Positions 1 to 9,507 of a stretch of DNA of 64,000 bases are shown here, piece after piece. Position 1 is the first letter of the stretch. Each line of letters opens with the position of its first letter. The stretch comes from Verrucomicrobiota bacterium (GTDB lineage Bacteria; Verrucomicrobiota; Verrucomicrobiia; Limisphaerales; J093), in assembly GCA_022710935.1 (NCBI GenBank), contig JAKLFY010000009.1:51161-115160 (forward strand), written 5' to 3'. Under the pieces are notes generated by a model. It ran no database searches. It was not told the origin of the DNA and saw nothing but the letters and a program-made list of their open reading frames with translations. Both the position numbers and the translations under genes were made by a program.

Positions 1-1
1 C

Positions 2-493
2 GCCCATGGAAAAACTCAGCAGTTCACGGTGTGGGACACGACCACGTGGCAGCGTGTCGGAGGGATCAGTGGTTTTCCGGTGTCCAATGACGTGGTTGCA
101 GCCGTCACCCCAGACGATGGGACGCTGGCCGTCTCTGGCTACGGCGGTCAACTTCACTTGTGGGATCTGGAACGGCTGACGCCGCTGGACCGAGTCAACC
201 TAGGGACCGGTGACATTTACTCCCTTGCCTTCGACCCGACAGGCCGGATCCTCGCTGCAGGGGCGATTGACGGCACTGTCAGACTCTGGAATCTCTCGGC
301 CCGACAGGAGATCGCCGCCTTGCGTGGGCACATCAGCGTGGTTCGATTTGTCGAGTTCTCGCCAGACGGGCGAACTCTCATGTCGGCTTCACTGGATGCC
401 TCGATCCGGCTCTGGCGCGCACCATTGTGGGAGGAAATTGAAGCGGCGGAGGGCGTGGGGAGAGACGCGGTGAAACTTCCAGCCCATCCGTGA
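2..493 (+). CDS. WD40 repeat protein, C-terminal part (truncated by window edge)
   Basis: The reading frame is already open at the left edge, so the true start lies outside the window and the GTG at 29 is internal. The visible 164 codons hold about three WD40 blades, marked by the repeat-closing motifs LHLWDLERL, VRLWNLSARQEI and IRLWRAPLWEEI with the usual GH and D positions (for example LRGHISVVRFVEFSPDG). WD40 blades form a propeller used for protein-protein contacts. In Verrucomicrobiota such a C-terminus often belongs to a large protein with an N-terminal Ser/Thr kinase, but that part is not visible here. The chain ends in a single TGA at 491-493, and the same frame then stays open to 736. 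Confidence 0.8.
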   Translation, partial: AHGKTQQFTVWDTTTWQRVGGISGFPVSNDVVAAVTPDDGTLAVSGYGGQLHLWDLERLTPLDRVNLGTGDIYSLAFDPTGRILAAGAIDGTVRLWNLSARQEIAALRGHISVVRFVEFSPDGRTLMSASLDASIRLWRAPLWEEIEAAEGVGRDAVKLPAHP

Positions 494-736
494 ACCTGTC
501 GGCCCCGTGCCCCACGTAGCGTGCGGCAGCAACGGGAATGCGGTGGACTCGTTGGGATTTCCCACCATGCCAGCCAACTCCACTTGAGTTGGGAGGGCTG
601 GCACAGAGCAAGGCTTGAATGGACCCCCGACCTGTCTGCGTCCGCTTGGCAGAACCTCGGGACCCCTGAAACCACAAACGGCATCTCGTTGCCGCTGACC
701 CAGCCCCACGGGTTTTTCCGGCTTCGAAAGCCCTGA
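494..736 (+). pseudogene. In-frame remnant of a secreted-protein C-terminal domain
   Basis: After the TGA that ends the WD40 protein the same frame continues without a stop to the TGA at 734-736. Its last 50 residues (LEWTPDLSASAWQNLG, then a tail ending FFRLRKP) match the beta-sandwich tail that closes many large secreted Verrucomicrobiota proteins, of the general form W..S.DL....W..V.....FFRL. A GTG at 521 could start a 71-residue peptide, but nothing suggests it is an independent gene. It is either the end of the WD40 protein cut off by a nonsense mutation or a leftover of another gene. Confidence 0.45.
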
Positions 737-881
737 GGGGAACCCAGAAGTGCATGGCGGCACCGTTCAATTCCGAAGGCCGCCTGTAACCTTCTGCCTC
801 GATTTCTTTGGAAAGGAGTTGAAGGCGGTCCGCACGACGCGGGCCGCCGCAACAAAAGAACAACAACATACGATGCAAATC

Positions 882-1418
882 ATGAAAACGACCACCACCA
901 ACCGCAGCACGCTGCTCGCTGGCCTGACCTTGACGATCCTCCTCGGCGCCGCCACCCCGGTCCACGCCTGGTCGGCTCCCAAGCACATCGCCGTCACCGC
1001 GTACGGCGACTTCTCGATCGTCCCACCCAACCTCGGGCCGTACCTGATCCCCGGCAGCGATGGGGACTTGTACGTTCAAGGTCTCCCCCTGGTTGGCCGG
1101 TTCGCACTCACGGGCAAAGGCATCTCGCTCGACGCCAAGATGCACGTCAACCTGAGCGGCGAGCTGGATGTCGCGGGCACCGGCGTCACCTGGTTCCCCG
1201 TGACCATCACCACGACGATTGAGGGCGTGAAAACGATCGTCTTCGATGGCCAGGGATCGGCCGACGAGGTGAATTTGGTCGCGACTGGGAAGGTCTCTTT
1301 GACCGGCCGGGGACCCTACGAGGGATCGAAACTCGAACTCACCTTCGAGGAGATCGGCCCCGGCGACAGCAACACGTTCAATTTTCAGGGCTACCTGACG
1401 CCGGCACCCCGCCCGTGA
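882..1418 (+). CDS. Small secreted protein of unknown function
   Basis: Reading from ATG 882 gives 178 residues beginning MKTTTTNRSTLLAGL, a clear signal peptide with a hydrophobic core and cleavage near PVHA-W. An ATG three codons upstream (873) is an equally possible start; no good ribosome binding site separates them. The mature part alternates hydrophobic and polar residues (VTITTTIEG, KVSLTGRGPYEGSKLELTF), which suggests a beta-rich secreted or surface domain. I recognise no family. It stands alone between the WD40 remnant and the convergent di-haem gene. Confidence 0.7.
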   Translation: MKTTTTNRSTLLAGLTLTILLGAATPVHAWSAPKHIAVTAYGDFSIVPPNLGPYLIPGSDGDLYVQGLPLVGRFALTGKGISLDAKMHVNLSGELDVAGTGVTWFPVTITTTIEGVKTIVFDGQGSADEVNLVATGKVSLTGRGPYEGSKLELTFEEIGPGDSNTFNFQGYLTPAPRP

Positions 1419-1657
1419 CGCCGGATAATCGCGGCGTACACATCGAGAAGAAGTAACTCAGCGACCATTCCGATGACTCACGCGCAAGACACCTGCGGTC
1501 ACGGCAAATAGTAGTGCCACGTCATCTCGTTCCGCAGGGAGTGTGGCTGATCCCGGAGGCGGCGCTGATTGGGACGCGGATTCGGGGCCGGGTTTTCGTA
1601 GAACTGCGGCAGTGGCACGACATGCGGCTGGATTGTCGAGTCGGCGGCGTGGGGCGT

Positions 1658-4564
1658 TCACTGGAGAGGCGGGGGCGGGATGGCGTGGCCGAGTTTCTGG
1701 GCCAGCAAGTCCTGTTCTTCGTAGGTGCCGTAGAAGGGCGCGTTGGCGTCCAGCCAGAGGTAGATCGTCCGGAGATCTTCGTCCGGCAGTTCGAGACGCT
1801 TGCGGTGAGCGTCGCCGGTCAGAATGGCGGCGAGTTTGCTGCGGTCGGCGCCGATGTGCCCGGGAAAGCTGGCGGTCGGCATGTGCAAGCCGAGATACGG
1901 CTCGAGGTTCGCGTAGGACCGGCTCCACGCGAGCCCGCCGCCGCCCGCCGGTTCCCCGCTGAGGACCAGCTTGCTGCTGTCCGGACCGTCCGAGCCGTCG
2001 TGGCAGCGGATGCAGTGCCGATCGAGGATCGGCTGGATCAGTCGTGGATAGCCGAAGGGCAGGGTGCCGTCCGGACCCGGTTGGAGGGTGGAGGGCGGTC
2101 GGGCAAAAGCCAGGGACTGGCGGGGCGCGGGTCCGGTGCCCGGCCGCTCATGGCACCCGACGCAACTGCGGCGTTCCCCCGGTTGCAGATAGACGAGCGA
2201 GCGCATGCTCTGAACGGCGCGACCGCTGGCATCGACCGCCTGGAAGTAAAGTGGCTTGCGGGCCGGGGCGCGGAAGTAGGCGGAGCCGTCCGACTCGACC
2301 GGGACGGTTCCCAGCAGCATGCGGGCGTTGGGTCCGTAGGCGAACTGATGGCTAATCGGCGGATCGCTCTGGTTGTCGGTCCGCGATTTGGGCAGAAGTT
2401 GAAACACGCGCAGGTGGGAGATCGGCCGGTTGGACGGCATCGGGTAAAGGCTCTCGTTCACGTCCGAGAGGAGGAACTCGCCCTGGTCGCCGAACTGCTC
2501 GTCACGGGTGTCTTCGAGGACGGGCGGGCGGGGCCGCGGGGCCAGGGGGATCGGGTAGGCGGCGGAGATGCCCTCCCGGCGAAAGAGCAGTTCGAGGTTG
2601 CCGAACCGGTCGAAGTAGTACAATCCAGTCTCGCCTTCCCGGGCCGTTCCCGTGTACTGGCCGCTGAGCGGTTCATGGCTGAAGGCCACAAGGTAGTAGT
2701 CCTCGGACAGCGGCCACGGGCTGTAGAAATAGCTCTTGGGCCAGCCTTGCGCCTCGGGAAAACAGACGTCGGGCGTCAGACGCTCCAGCGACTCCGGACG
2801 GTCTTCGCCCGTCTGCGCGTCCAACTCGACCCGGTCCGGATCGAGCAGACACAGCGTGCCGCCCACGATGGAATGATGGCCTCCGCCGACGAACAGGATC
2901 CTGCGCGAGCCCGGAATGGCCTTAGCCTGGTAGCAGGCCCACGGCAGCCGGGTGTAGTTGCCAAAGAGGATCACCGGGCCGGTGCCGTCCGGGTTGCACG
3001 TCCAAAGCCCGTGAAAGCAGGCGGCGTCGCGGTCCACGTAATCCCACCGTGTGTAAACGATGCGTCCGTCGTTCAGGACGAACGGATGCCACTCGTTGGT
3101 CTCGTGAAACGACAGTGTCCGGATGTTCCGTCCGTCGGCGTCCATGCGGTGCAAAGCATGGATTGCCTCGGGATTCCCGCCGCCGCACCGGTTCTTGCCG
3201 CCGCGTCGGGTGGACATGAACGCGATGCCGCCGTCGGGAAGCGGACATGGATCGAAGTCGTCGCGCGGGCCGTCGGTCAACTGCCGCAACTGCGATCCGT
3301 CGGTATTGACCGACATGATGTGAAAGGAGCCGTACTTCACTCCCACTTCCTCCGCGACCGGCGCGAATCCAGGGCCGTAACTCGGTTTCCCGGTCGGGTC
3401 GGCGAAGGCGAAGTAGACAGTCCGGGCGTCGTAGGCAAGAGACAGGGTCACGAAATGTCCGTTCAACTCCGAGTTCGGGACCAGGGCGCGGGTTTTCATG
3501 CTGCGCCCCGGTTCATCGAGGACATACACACCGGCGTCGGGACGCGGCGGGCCCGAGCGGTAATACCAGCCGACATACTCGTAGAGCATCTGGCCGTGCC
3601 CGGCATAACGCGGGCGCATCAGGAACAGGATCGGACGGGAAACCACCAGTGGATTCTTCAGCACGAGTGCCCGTCCCGCCCGGCGGACCTTGAGGTAAAG
3701 CGCCTGAGCCGCCTCGAAGTTCAATGCGGCCGCTCCGCCGACGTCCGCCCGCAGCGCATCGAGTGCCGAGGCTTCCGAGCTCAGATCGGGGATGCCGGTC
3801 AGGCCGCGCAAGTCGGCGCACAACCGCTCCGCCCGCCCGAGCGCCTTCGCGATCTCGACCCTGACGGCTTCCGCTCGCAAGCCCGGTTTCCAATCCGCCG
3901 GCGCTGTGGACCACCGGCTTACGCTGCTCTGGGTGGCGGGCTGGCCAAGGGCCAGGTTCCGCTGCGGGGCGCCGGTCCCATGGGCTTCGACCTCGTTCAG
4001 GTGCAGGTATTCCGTGTCGGGCAGCATCACCCGCACGAAGCGCGCGCGCTTTCCTTCAATCGGAACGGCCAGCGGTACACCATCGTGCGCCGTCCCGAAG
4101 ATCTGCCCGTTATGGCGATAGACCTCCTGCCAGGCATTCCCGTCATCCGACAGGAGGAGCCGGAGGTTTCGCGCGCGCTCAGGGCAGTCGCGGGCGTTGT
4201 GAATGACGATGCGGGAGAGCGATGCGATCGAGCCGAGGTCCACCTGCCACCAGGGCTGCTCCTGGCGTTCGGTGTGAAACGCCGTTTCCTCGTCCACCGC
4301 TCCGTCGCACGCCCCGGCGGCGTCGGCCTCGGGGGTGACGCGCGATCCGTCATCGGCGGCGCAGGCTCGAGCAAGCTGCCGGAGCCAGTCCGCCTCGATG
4401 GCTTGTTCGTACTCGGCTGTGGCGGGGGCCTGATCGAGGTCGGCGGCCCAACCCGCGATCGAGGCGAACACAAGGCAGATGCACACGCCCGCGATGCGAG
4501 GAAGATGACAGAGAGTTCTCCTCCGCGGCCTCTGCAGCTTTGCGATGGTCGAATCGTTCGTCAT
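1658..4564 (-). CDS. Secreted discoidin-domain di-haem protein with hydrazine-synthase-alpha-like core
   Basis: A 968-residue protein when read from ATG 4564 (MTNDSTIAKLQ); an in-frame ATG at 4624 adds 20 residues before the signal segment and is less likely. Order: signal peptide ending near GWAA; an F5/8 type C (discoidin, sugar-binding) domain at about 70-190 (WWQVDLGSIASLSRIVIHN, FVRVMLPD); a TolB/beta-propeller-like region with MSVNTDGSQLRQLTDGPRDD and NEWHPFVLNDGRIVYTRWDY, typical of the domain shared with the alpha subunit of hydrazine synthase; then two c-type haem motifs, CVGCH and CIRCH, near the C-terminus. Proteins of this layout are frequent in Planctomycetota and Verrucomicrobiota and their substrate is unknown. 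It is a periplasmic or surface redox protein; hydrazine synthesis itself is not implied. Confidence 0.8.
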   Translation of the reverse strand: MTNDSTIAKLQRPRRRTLCHLPRIAGVCICLVFASIAGWAADLDQAPATAEYEQAIEADWLRQLARACAADDGSRVTPEADAAGACDGAVDEETAFHTERQEQPWWQVDLGSIASLSRIVIHNARDCPERARNLRLLLSDDGNAWQEVYRHNGQIFGTAHDGVPLAVPIEGKRARFVRVMLPDTEYLHLNEVEAHGTGAPQRNLALGQPATQSSVSRWSTAPADWKPGLRAEAVRVEIAKALGRAERLCADLRGLTGIPDLSSEASALDALRADVGGAAALNFEAAQALYLKVRRAGRALVLKNPLVVSRPILFLMRPRYAGHGQMLYEYVGWYYRSGPPRPDAGVYVLDEPGRSMKTRALVPNSELNGHFVTLSLAYDARTVYFAFADPTGKPSYGPGFAPVAEEVGVKYGSFHIMSVNTDGSQLRQLTDGPRDDFDPCPLPDGGIAFMSTRRGGKNRCGGGNPEAIHALHRMDADGRNIRTLSFHETNEWHPFVLNDGRIVYTRWDYVDRDAACFHGLWTCNPDGTGPVILFGNYTRLPWACYQAKAIPGSRRILFVGGGHHSIVGGTLCLLDPDRVELDAQTGEDRPESLERLTPDVCFPEAQGWPKSYFYSPWPLSEDYYLVAFSHEPLSGQYTGTAREGETGLYYFDRFGNLELLFRREGISAAYPIPLAPRPRPPVLEDTRDEQFGDQGEFLLSDVNESLYPMPSNRPISHLRVFQLLPKSRTDNQSDPPISHQFAYGPNARMLLGTVPVESDGSAYFRAPARKPLYFQAVDASGRAVQSMRSLVYLQPGERRSCVGCHERPGTGPAPRQSLAFARPPSTLQPGPDGTLPFGYPRLIQPILDRHCIRCHDGSDGPDSSKLVLSGEPAGGGGLAWSRSYANLEPYLGLHMPTASFPGHIGADRSKLAAILTGDAHRKRLELPDEDLRTIYLWLDANAPFYGTYEEQDLLAQKLGHAIPPPPLQ

Positions 4565-5166
4565 GGTTTTGCGGGCATTGTTAGCCGCAAGGCAACCGTC
4601 TGTCTCGCTCCTTTTGGCGGTCACCCACTCGTTCAGTCGTCGTCTGCTTGGCCTGCTTCGGCTTGTGTGTTGCCGCTCTCGTCAATCGACGCACTGACAT
4701 CATAGGACTGCTTGCCAGAATCTTCGGTGCTGTGCCGCGAGAAGAAATGAGCGGCATCGTCAAGATGGGATACGGCGGAGGTCCGGGGCAGTCCGCACCA
4801 TGCTGCGCGGCCCACGTGCCGGTGCGAAGCGTGGGCCGTTCGTTACTGGACGAGCAGCACCCGGCAGAATCGTCGCGAATCTGACACATCCGATTCGCAC
4901 GCCCCCTGACCGACCAGATACAGGAGATCCGAAGTGGTTCACCGGGCCGGGTGCGGAGCCCGAAGTCAGATCCTGAGCCCTTGCTTCCGCCCCGCTCCGA
5001 ACGTCCGTCGCGCCGGCGAATTTGCGTTGCCGGCGACTTTGCATTTGCCTGTCGAGCGCCGACCGGACAACAATGCGAGCACCTGCCGATATGCTCAGAG
5101 TTCGTCTTCGGATTCTGTCGCGGGGACGGAGAGCGGCGGGCGGGCGAGTTTTTGACGACCAAGAGT
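4565..5166. other. Intergenic region between divergent genes, no gene seen
   Basis: About 600 bases separate the start of the di-haem gene (minus) from the start of the arabinofuranosidase (plus). It must hold both promoters. The short open frames here have no recognisable protein features and overlap in several frames, as expected for GC-rich non-coding DNA. I see no RNA gene or clear operator. Confidence 0.5.
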
Positions 5167-7602
5167 ATGAGCGCGATCGAGTATTGGAATCGATGGATGA
5201 GGATCACGGGCCTGACCCTCGCAGGATTGTCCACGGCGTGCTGCTGGCCGGCAACCGCGGAGTCCGGGGAGGCGCCAGTCGGGTTGACGGTGAACACCGA
5301 CAGCCCGGCCCATGCAATCAACCCGAATGTCTACGGCCATTTCTTCGAGCACATCTATCACTCCGCCAATGGCGGTCTCTGGGGCGAGTTGGTCTGGAAC
5401 CGGAGTTTCGAGCTGGCCAATGCCGGGATGGGCAACTGGTCGAGCGAAAACAGCGAAGTCGTCCAGTCCGCACTGATCACGGACGCCCATTTCGTGTTTG
5501 GCGACAGCGCTTGGGAAGACTACGAGCTGACGTTGCAGGCCCTCAAGGAGCGCGGCTCCGAGGGCTTCATGGTGCTGTTTCGCGTCCAAGACGATGACTC
5601 ATTCTACTGGCTGAACCTCGGCGGCTGGAACAATACCCGCCACGCCATCGAGAAGGAAGTTGAGGGCGGACGCCGTGGAATCGGACGGGGTCGGGATGGC
5701 GGCATCCAAACAGGCCGTTGGTACGACGTTCGCATCCGCTGTCAAGCCGACCATATCCAATGCTGGCTCGATGGAGAGCAAATCATCGATCTGCGCGACG
5801 AGGACAATCCGTATCGGAAGGGCATGGTCGGCCTTGGCACGTGGGGCACCCACGCGCGCTATCGCAATATCAAGGTCACGCGACTCGATGACTCAGATGT
5901 CCTCTTCTCGGGACTGCCCACGCTGCCTCCGAAGCCTTTCGAGTTCGATTTCTGGAGGCACTTTGGCTCTGGAAAGGCTGACAAGGTCGCAGACGCGCTC
6001 AATAACGAATACAGTGTCAGCCTGACGGGTGACGGCGCGCCCACGGGCATCGAGCAGGCGAATTTCCGTCTCACGCCACAGCGCTACCACGGATCGGTCT
6101 GGATGAAAGGCTCGCTGCCCGCAGGCATCAAGATCGAGTTGCTGGATCAGGACACTGTGCTCGGCGAGACCCTCCTGGGTCCGCCTCGCGCCGGTTGGGC
6201 CAACCACCCTTTTCAGATCGACTCACGTGGCGCCACTCTCGACGGTTCCCTGCGCATCACGCTGCTGGGAGCAGGCGCCGTCAAGCTCGACCAGGTCAGC
6301 CTGATGGGACAGGACGCCCTGGCCACCGGCGGGTTCCGACCCGATCTGCTGGATGCTGTGCGCGGCCTGCGGCCGCCCATCATCCGCTGGCCGGGAGGCT
6401 GTTTCGCGTCTGTCTATCTGTGGAAAGACGCCGTGGGCCCGCAGCACGAGCGGCGCATTTACTCGGCCTACATGTGGGAGGACCAGGATATCAACTCGTT
6501 GGGCACGGATGAGTACATGATGCTCTGCAATCGAGTCGGCGCGGAGCCTTTGCTGGTCATCAATACAGGCATCCTCGATGCCGGCTGCGGCGCGCCGGCT
6601 CAGTTCCGACTTGCCTCCCGTGACGATTACCTCCCCTACGCCCTCGAATGGATGGAATACTGCAACGGCGACACCTCGACTCCCATGGGGGCTCTCCGCG
6701 CCGCCCACGGGCATCCCGAGCCATACGGAGTGGTCTACTGGGAACTCGACAACGAGACCTGGGGCGCCGGCATCGAGGCCTACATCGCAACGGTGCTCGA
6801 GTTTGCGCCTGCCATGCGGGCCAAGGCCGCCGAACTCGGCACCCCCATCAGGATTATCGCCTGCGGCGGCAGCAGCTTCGACATGCGCTGGAACCGCGGG
6901 CTGATCGATGCGTGCGCCCCCGTGATCGACTATATCAGCATCCACCACTACGAGAATCCGCAGAACTTCGCCACGGGCGTCGAGCGCTACGAGAAGCTGC
7001 TGATCGAGCTTGCCGATTACATCGCCGCCTCCGCCAATCCGCAGATGGAGATCTACAACTCCGAATGGAACGCGCAGTCCACCGATTGGCGCACCGGCCT
7101 GTATGCGGGCGGCCTGCTCAATGCCTATGAGCGCCAGGGCCGGAAATTCACCCTCGGCGGTCCGGCGCTGTTCCTGCGCCACCTCTCAGCCGGCGCCTGG
7201 GACAACGCGTTCATCAACTTCGATCACACCGGCTGGTTCCCGGCCCCGAACTACGTCGTGATGAAACTCTGGTGGGATAACTTCGCCCCCGGATTCCTCA
7301 CGGTCGAAGGCGATCCGCAAGGATGCAACGTGGTTGCAACCCGCACCGAGGACGGCCGAACCGTGGTGGTCAAGGCGGTCAACCCCAACGCCGAGGATAG
7401 GAGCGTCGAAGTCGACTTGAACGGTGAATTGGCTCCGAAGACGGCGTCGATGCAAGTGGTCGCGCCCGGCTCGCTGCGCGCCCGCAACACCCTCGAGGCC
7501 CCTACGGCCGTGCGGGTGGAGACCGGCATGGTCCAACTGACCGGCCAACGAGTTCGCTTCGAGTTGCCGGCCTATTCGGCTGCCGTGGTGAGGATCAACT
7601 GA
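5167..7602 (+). CDS. Secreted alpha-L-arabinofuranosidase, GH51
   Basis: 811 residues from ATG 5167 (MSAIEYWNRWMRITG); the open frame extends upstream but the ATG at 5167, or the internal one at 5197, puts a signal peptide at the start with cleavage near ATAES. The GH51 N-terminus is clear (NPNVYGHFFEHIYHS, GGLWGELVWNRSFE). A concanavalin-like insert follows at about 120-240 (FRVQDDDSFYWLNLGGWNN, QCWLDGEQIIDL). The catalytic barrel shows RWPGGCFASVYLWKDAVGP, the acid/base Glu530 in YWELDNETWGAG and the nucleophile Glu633 in EIYNSEWNAQS; the C-terminal beta-sandwich ends at AVVRIN. The enzyme releases terminal arabinofuranose from arabinan or arabinoxylan outside the cytoplasm. It converges on the GH5-like gene five bases away. 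Confidence 0.93.
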   Translation: MSAIEYWNRWMRITGLTLAGLSTACCWPATAESGEAPVGLTVNTDSPAHAINPNVYGHFFEHIYHSANGGLWGELVWNRSFELANAGMGNWSSENSEVVQSALITDAHFVFGDSAWEDYELTLQALKERGSEGFMVLFRVQDDDSFYWLNLGGWNNTRHAIEKEVEGGRRGIGRGRDGGIQTGRWYDVRIRCQADHIQCWLDGEQIIDLRDEDNPYRKGMVGLGTWGTHARYRNIKVTRLDDSDVLFSGLPTLPPKPFEFDFWRHFGSGKADKVADALNNEYSVSLTGDGAPTGIEQANFRLTPQRYHGSVWMKGSLPAGIKIELLDQDTVLGETLLGPPRAGWANHPFQIDSRGATLDGSLRITLLGAGAVKLDQVSLMGQDALATGGFRPDLLDAVRGLRPPIIRWPGGCFASVYLWKDAVGPQHERRIYSAYMWEDQDINSLGTDEYMMLCNRVGAEPLLVINTGILDAGCGAPAQFRLASRDDYLPYALEWMEYCNGDTSTPMGALRAAHGHPEPYGVVYWELDNETWGAGIEAYIATVLEFAPAMRAKAAELGTPIRIIACGGSSFDMRWNRGLIDACAPVIDYISIHHYENPQNFATGVERYEKLLIELADYIAASANPQMEIYNSEWNAQSTDWRTGLYAGGLLNAYERQGRKFTLGGPALFLRHLSAGAWDNAFINFDHTGWFPAPNYVVMKLWWDNFAPGFLTVEGDPQGCNVVATRTEDGRTVVVKAVNPNAEDRSVEVDLNGELAPKTASMQVVAPGSLRARNTLEAPTAVRVETGMVQLTGQRVRFELPAYSAAVVRIN

Positions 7603-7607
7603 CGTCC

Positions 7608-8726
7608 TTATCTGGGTCTCCTGACGATGTCGTTCGCTTGGCGGACCACGACCATCTCCTCATCGTCAAGCTGCTCGAACAGCGACTGCTCGCGCAGATC
7701 GAACGACCTGCGAGGGCGGTCGTTCTTCTCGTCCCGTCGGCTGCCGTTGTGCAGGCACCACCCTGCGGCGCCGCCCTCGACCGCGCCGCGCAGGTCGGTC
7801 AGGTAATCCGCGGCGACCGGTTCCCAGTGGCCGTATCCGCGCCTGAACGGTTCCTGGTAGTGGACCGGCGCCAGTCGCCCCATTTGACGCATCGCGTCCA
7901 GACACGTTTGCGTGTGCAAGAGTGTTTGGGCGGCGGTTCCCGCCGCTCGGGGGCGGTGTGGCGCGACGAAATCGAGCCTGGCCTCGATGAGCGCCTCGCG
8001 CACATAGGCTTCGCCCAGGTCATGCCCTCCAAACGAGGCCGTCACCGCCAGCCCCGGCGCCAACCGCCGTGCCAGGTCACGCAATTCCCGCACCTCCTGC
8101 GTCGAGACAAAGCGCGCATCCCGAACATCACGCTCGTTGGCCAGGTCGAGATACCAATTGGCCCTCTCACCCAGGGCGGCGATGATCGATTGCACCGCGG
8201 TCCGGTGCGCCTGCAGATCGGGAATGCCCCCGCCGATGGCGGCTCGGCCGCGGCTCAAGGTGACGTCCACAACCATTCCGCGCCTGTCGCATTCGGCCAC
8301 GAGGGTCTTGAGGCGCGACATATACGGCTCGCGCGGACGCCCCTGCACATCGACCGCGGAAACGTCGTGTCCCGCATAGGACCAGGTTGCCCAGAGGCGA
8401 ATCCAGTTGAACCCATGGGATTTCAAGGCATCGAGATCCTTGCGCAGCGTCTCGATGCCGGCTCCCAGTCCCCCATAGTAACTGATGCCCAACAGAAACG
8501 CAGGCTGCCCATTGAGCGTGAACCGTTCCCTGTCGATGCCGAGTCGGGTGCCTTCGATCGCTCCGCCTGCGGCCTCCCCGTCACGGTCATCCGGCAGTCG
8601 TGCGGTCTGACCGCCGACGGCTTCGCCGGGGAATTGGTTCGCGCCGGTGACTGCGAGAGCCGCGAGGAGGACGAATGCCGGGAACGACATGTCACGCAGA
8701 GCCTGAGAGAGGTACCGAGTGTTCAT
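7608..8726 (-). CDS. Secreted GH5-like TIM-barrel glycoside hydrolase
   Basis: 372 residues from ATG 8726 (MNTRYLSQALRD, then hydrophobic MSFPAFVLLAALAVTGANQF); an ATG at 8735 is an alternative. The body follows clan-A barrels of the GH5 type: FTLNGQPAFLLGISYYGG at strand 1, GFNWIRLWATWSYAG, RGMVVDVTLSRG, the probable acid/base Glu in NWYLDLANERDV and the probable nucleophile in HYQEPFRRGYGHW. The chain ends a little after the final barrel helix with no extra domain. Substrate cannot be deduced. It is the last gene of the minus-strand block and lies tail-to-tail with the GH51 gene, so plant-type polysaccharide is a plausible common target (inference). Confidence 0.75.
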   Translation of the reverse strand: MNTRYLSQALRDMSFPAFVLLAALAVTGANQFPGEAVGGQTARLPDDRDGEAAGGAIEGTRLGIDRERFTLNGQPAFLLGISYYGGLGAGIETLRKDLDALKSHGFNWIRLWATWSYAGHDVSAVDVQGRPREPYMSRLKTLVAECDRRGMVVDVTLSRGRAAIGGGIPDLQAHRTAVQSIIAALGERANWYLDLANERDVRDARFVSTQEVRELRDLARRLAPGLAVTASFGGHDLGEAYVREALIEARLDFVAPHRPRAAGTAAQTLLHTQTCLDAMRQMGRLAPVHYQEPFRRGYGHWEPVAADYLTDLRGAVEGGAAGWCLHNGSRRDEKNDRPRRSFDLREQSLFEQLDDEEMVVVRQANDIVRRPR

Positions 8727-8801
8727 GAGGATCATTCTGGTATCGGCCCCGATTGGCGGCAACCAACCAATTTGTGCCAGATCGAAGGCCCCGGCACCCG
8801 A

Positions 8802-9507
8802 TTACCGGCGCCTTTCGGTCTCGGTCCTCTTGCGCCCGGCTTCAGCCCAGCCCCCACGACCGAAGTCGAGGTTCCGCTTGGGAACCCCCCGATCGAAGAC
8901 ACCCTCGGCCCGGTTGTACGGCCGGCTTTCGCCCGTGAGAAGCCATCCCACGGAGGCATAGAAGCCATCAAAGTTCAAGCCGCTGCCGGCCGCATGTTCA
9001 ACAAAAGAGTGCAGATACTCACCCTGGACGGACAATGGCCCGTTCATCCAGGCTGCTTCCGCGCCAAGCACCAGCGCGCCTTGGGAGGCTATGTCGCCCG
9101 TATCGACCAGGTACGGTGCCAGATGGTGACGCCCGGCACCCGCTGACCGAGCAGCGTCTTCCGCTCGAGTTCAAAATGGAGTCCATCCCAGCCCTCCCAG
9201 ATGGCTTTCAATTGGGATGATTTCTCCTTGGGGGCGACACTGTTGGTGGCGGCTGCAGCGGCCAGGCTGTTCGTCTCCACCGTGATTCGGACCTGCTGCT
9301 TCAATCGTTCGGGTCCCTCCTCCGCAGGCGCAGTGGTGGCGGACGAAATCTGTGCGGAGGGGGGGTGGCTTCGGCGGTGGCGACGCGGGCATGGGACGCG
9401 CCAGGGTTAGCAGCCGTGAAGAGCAAGGTGAGCAGCAATCCAAGCGGCAACCCTCGACCCCGCACGCTTGTTCTGTCGAGCTTCACAGGAACAGCCCCCT
9501 GGCTCAC
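8802..9507 (-). pseudogene. Decayed phosphate-selective porin O/P gene
   Basis: Three pieces of one porin lie in order on the minus strand in different frames. A signal peptide (GLLLTLLFTAANPGASHA) starts at 9507. After a run of seven C (minus strand) at 9359-9365 the frame shifts to a porin N-terminus with ISSATTAPAEEG and IWEGWDGLHFELERKTLLG. Near 9120-9180 the frame changes again to the C-terminal barrel region APYLVDTGDIASQG, EAAWMNGPLSVQGEYLHSF and LTGESRPYNRAEGVF, the hallmark of the Porin_O_P family. About half of a normal 400-residue porin, including most of the barrel, is missing, and the last strands are lost at 8802. A non-functional relic, or an assembly error. Confidence 0.75.

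Noticed and set aside
491..493. Selenocysteine readthrough at the TGA ending the WD40 protein
   Set aside because: No SECIS-like hairpin was recognised after the codon, and the following residues do not match a selenoprotein.
1658..4564. Hydrazine synthase and anammox metabolism
   Set aside because: Only a domain of the alpha subunit is shared; the beta and gamma subunits and other anammox genes are absent.
1514..4705. 1063-codon plus-strand open frame opposite the di-haem gene
   Set aside because: It is antisense to a well-supported gene, has no domain, and exists because GC-rich codons leave few stops on the opposite strand.
7638..9146. Long plus-strand open frame opposite the GH5-like gene and porin relic
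   Set aside because: No signal peptide or motif; it spans two independent minus-strand coding features.
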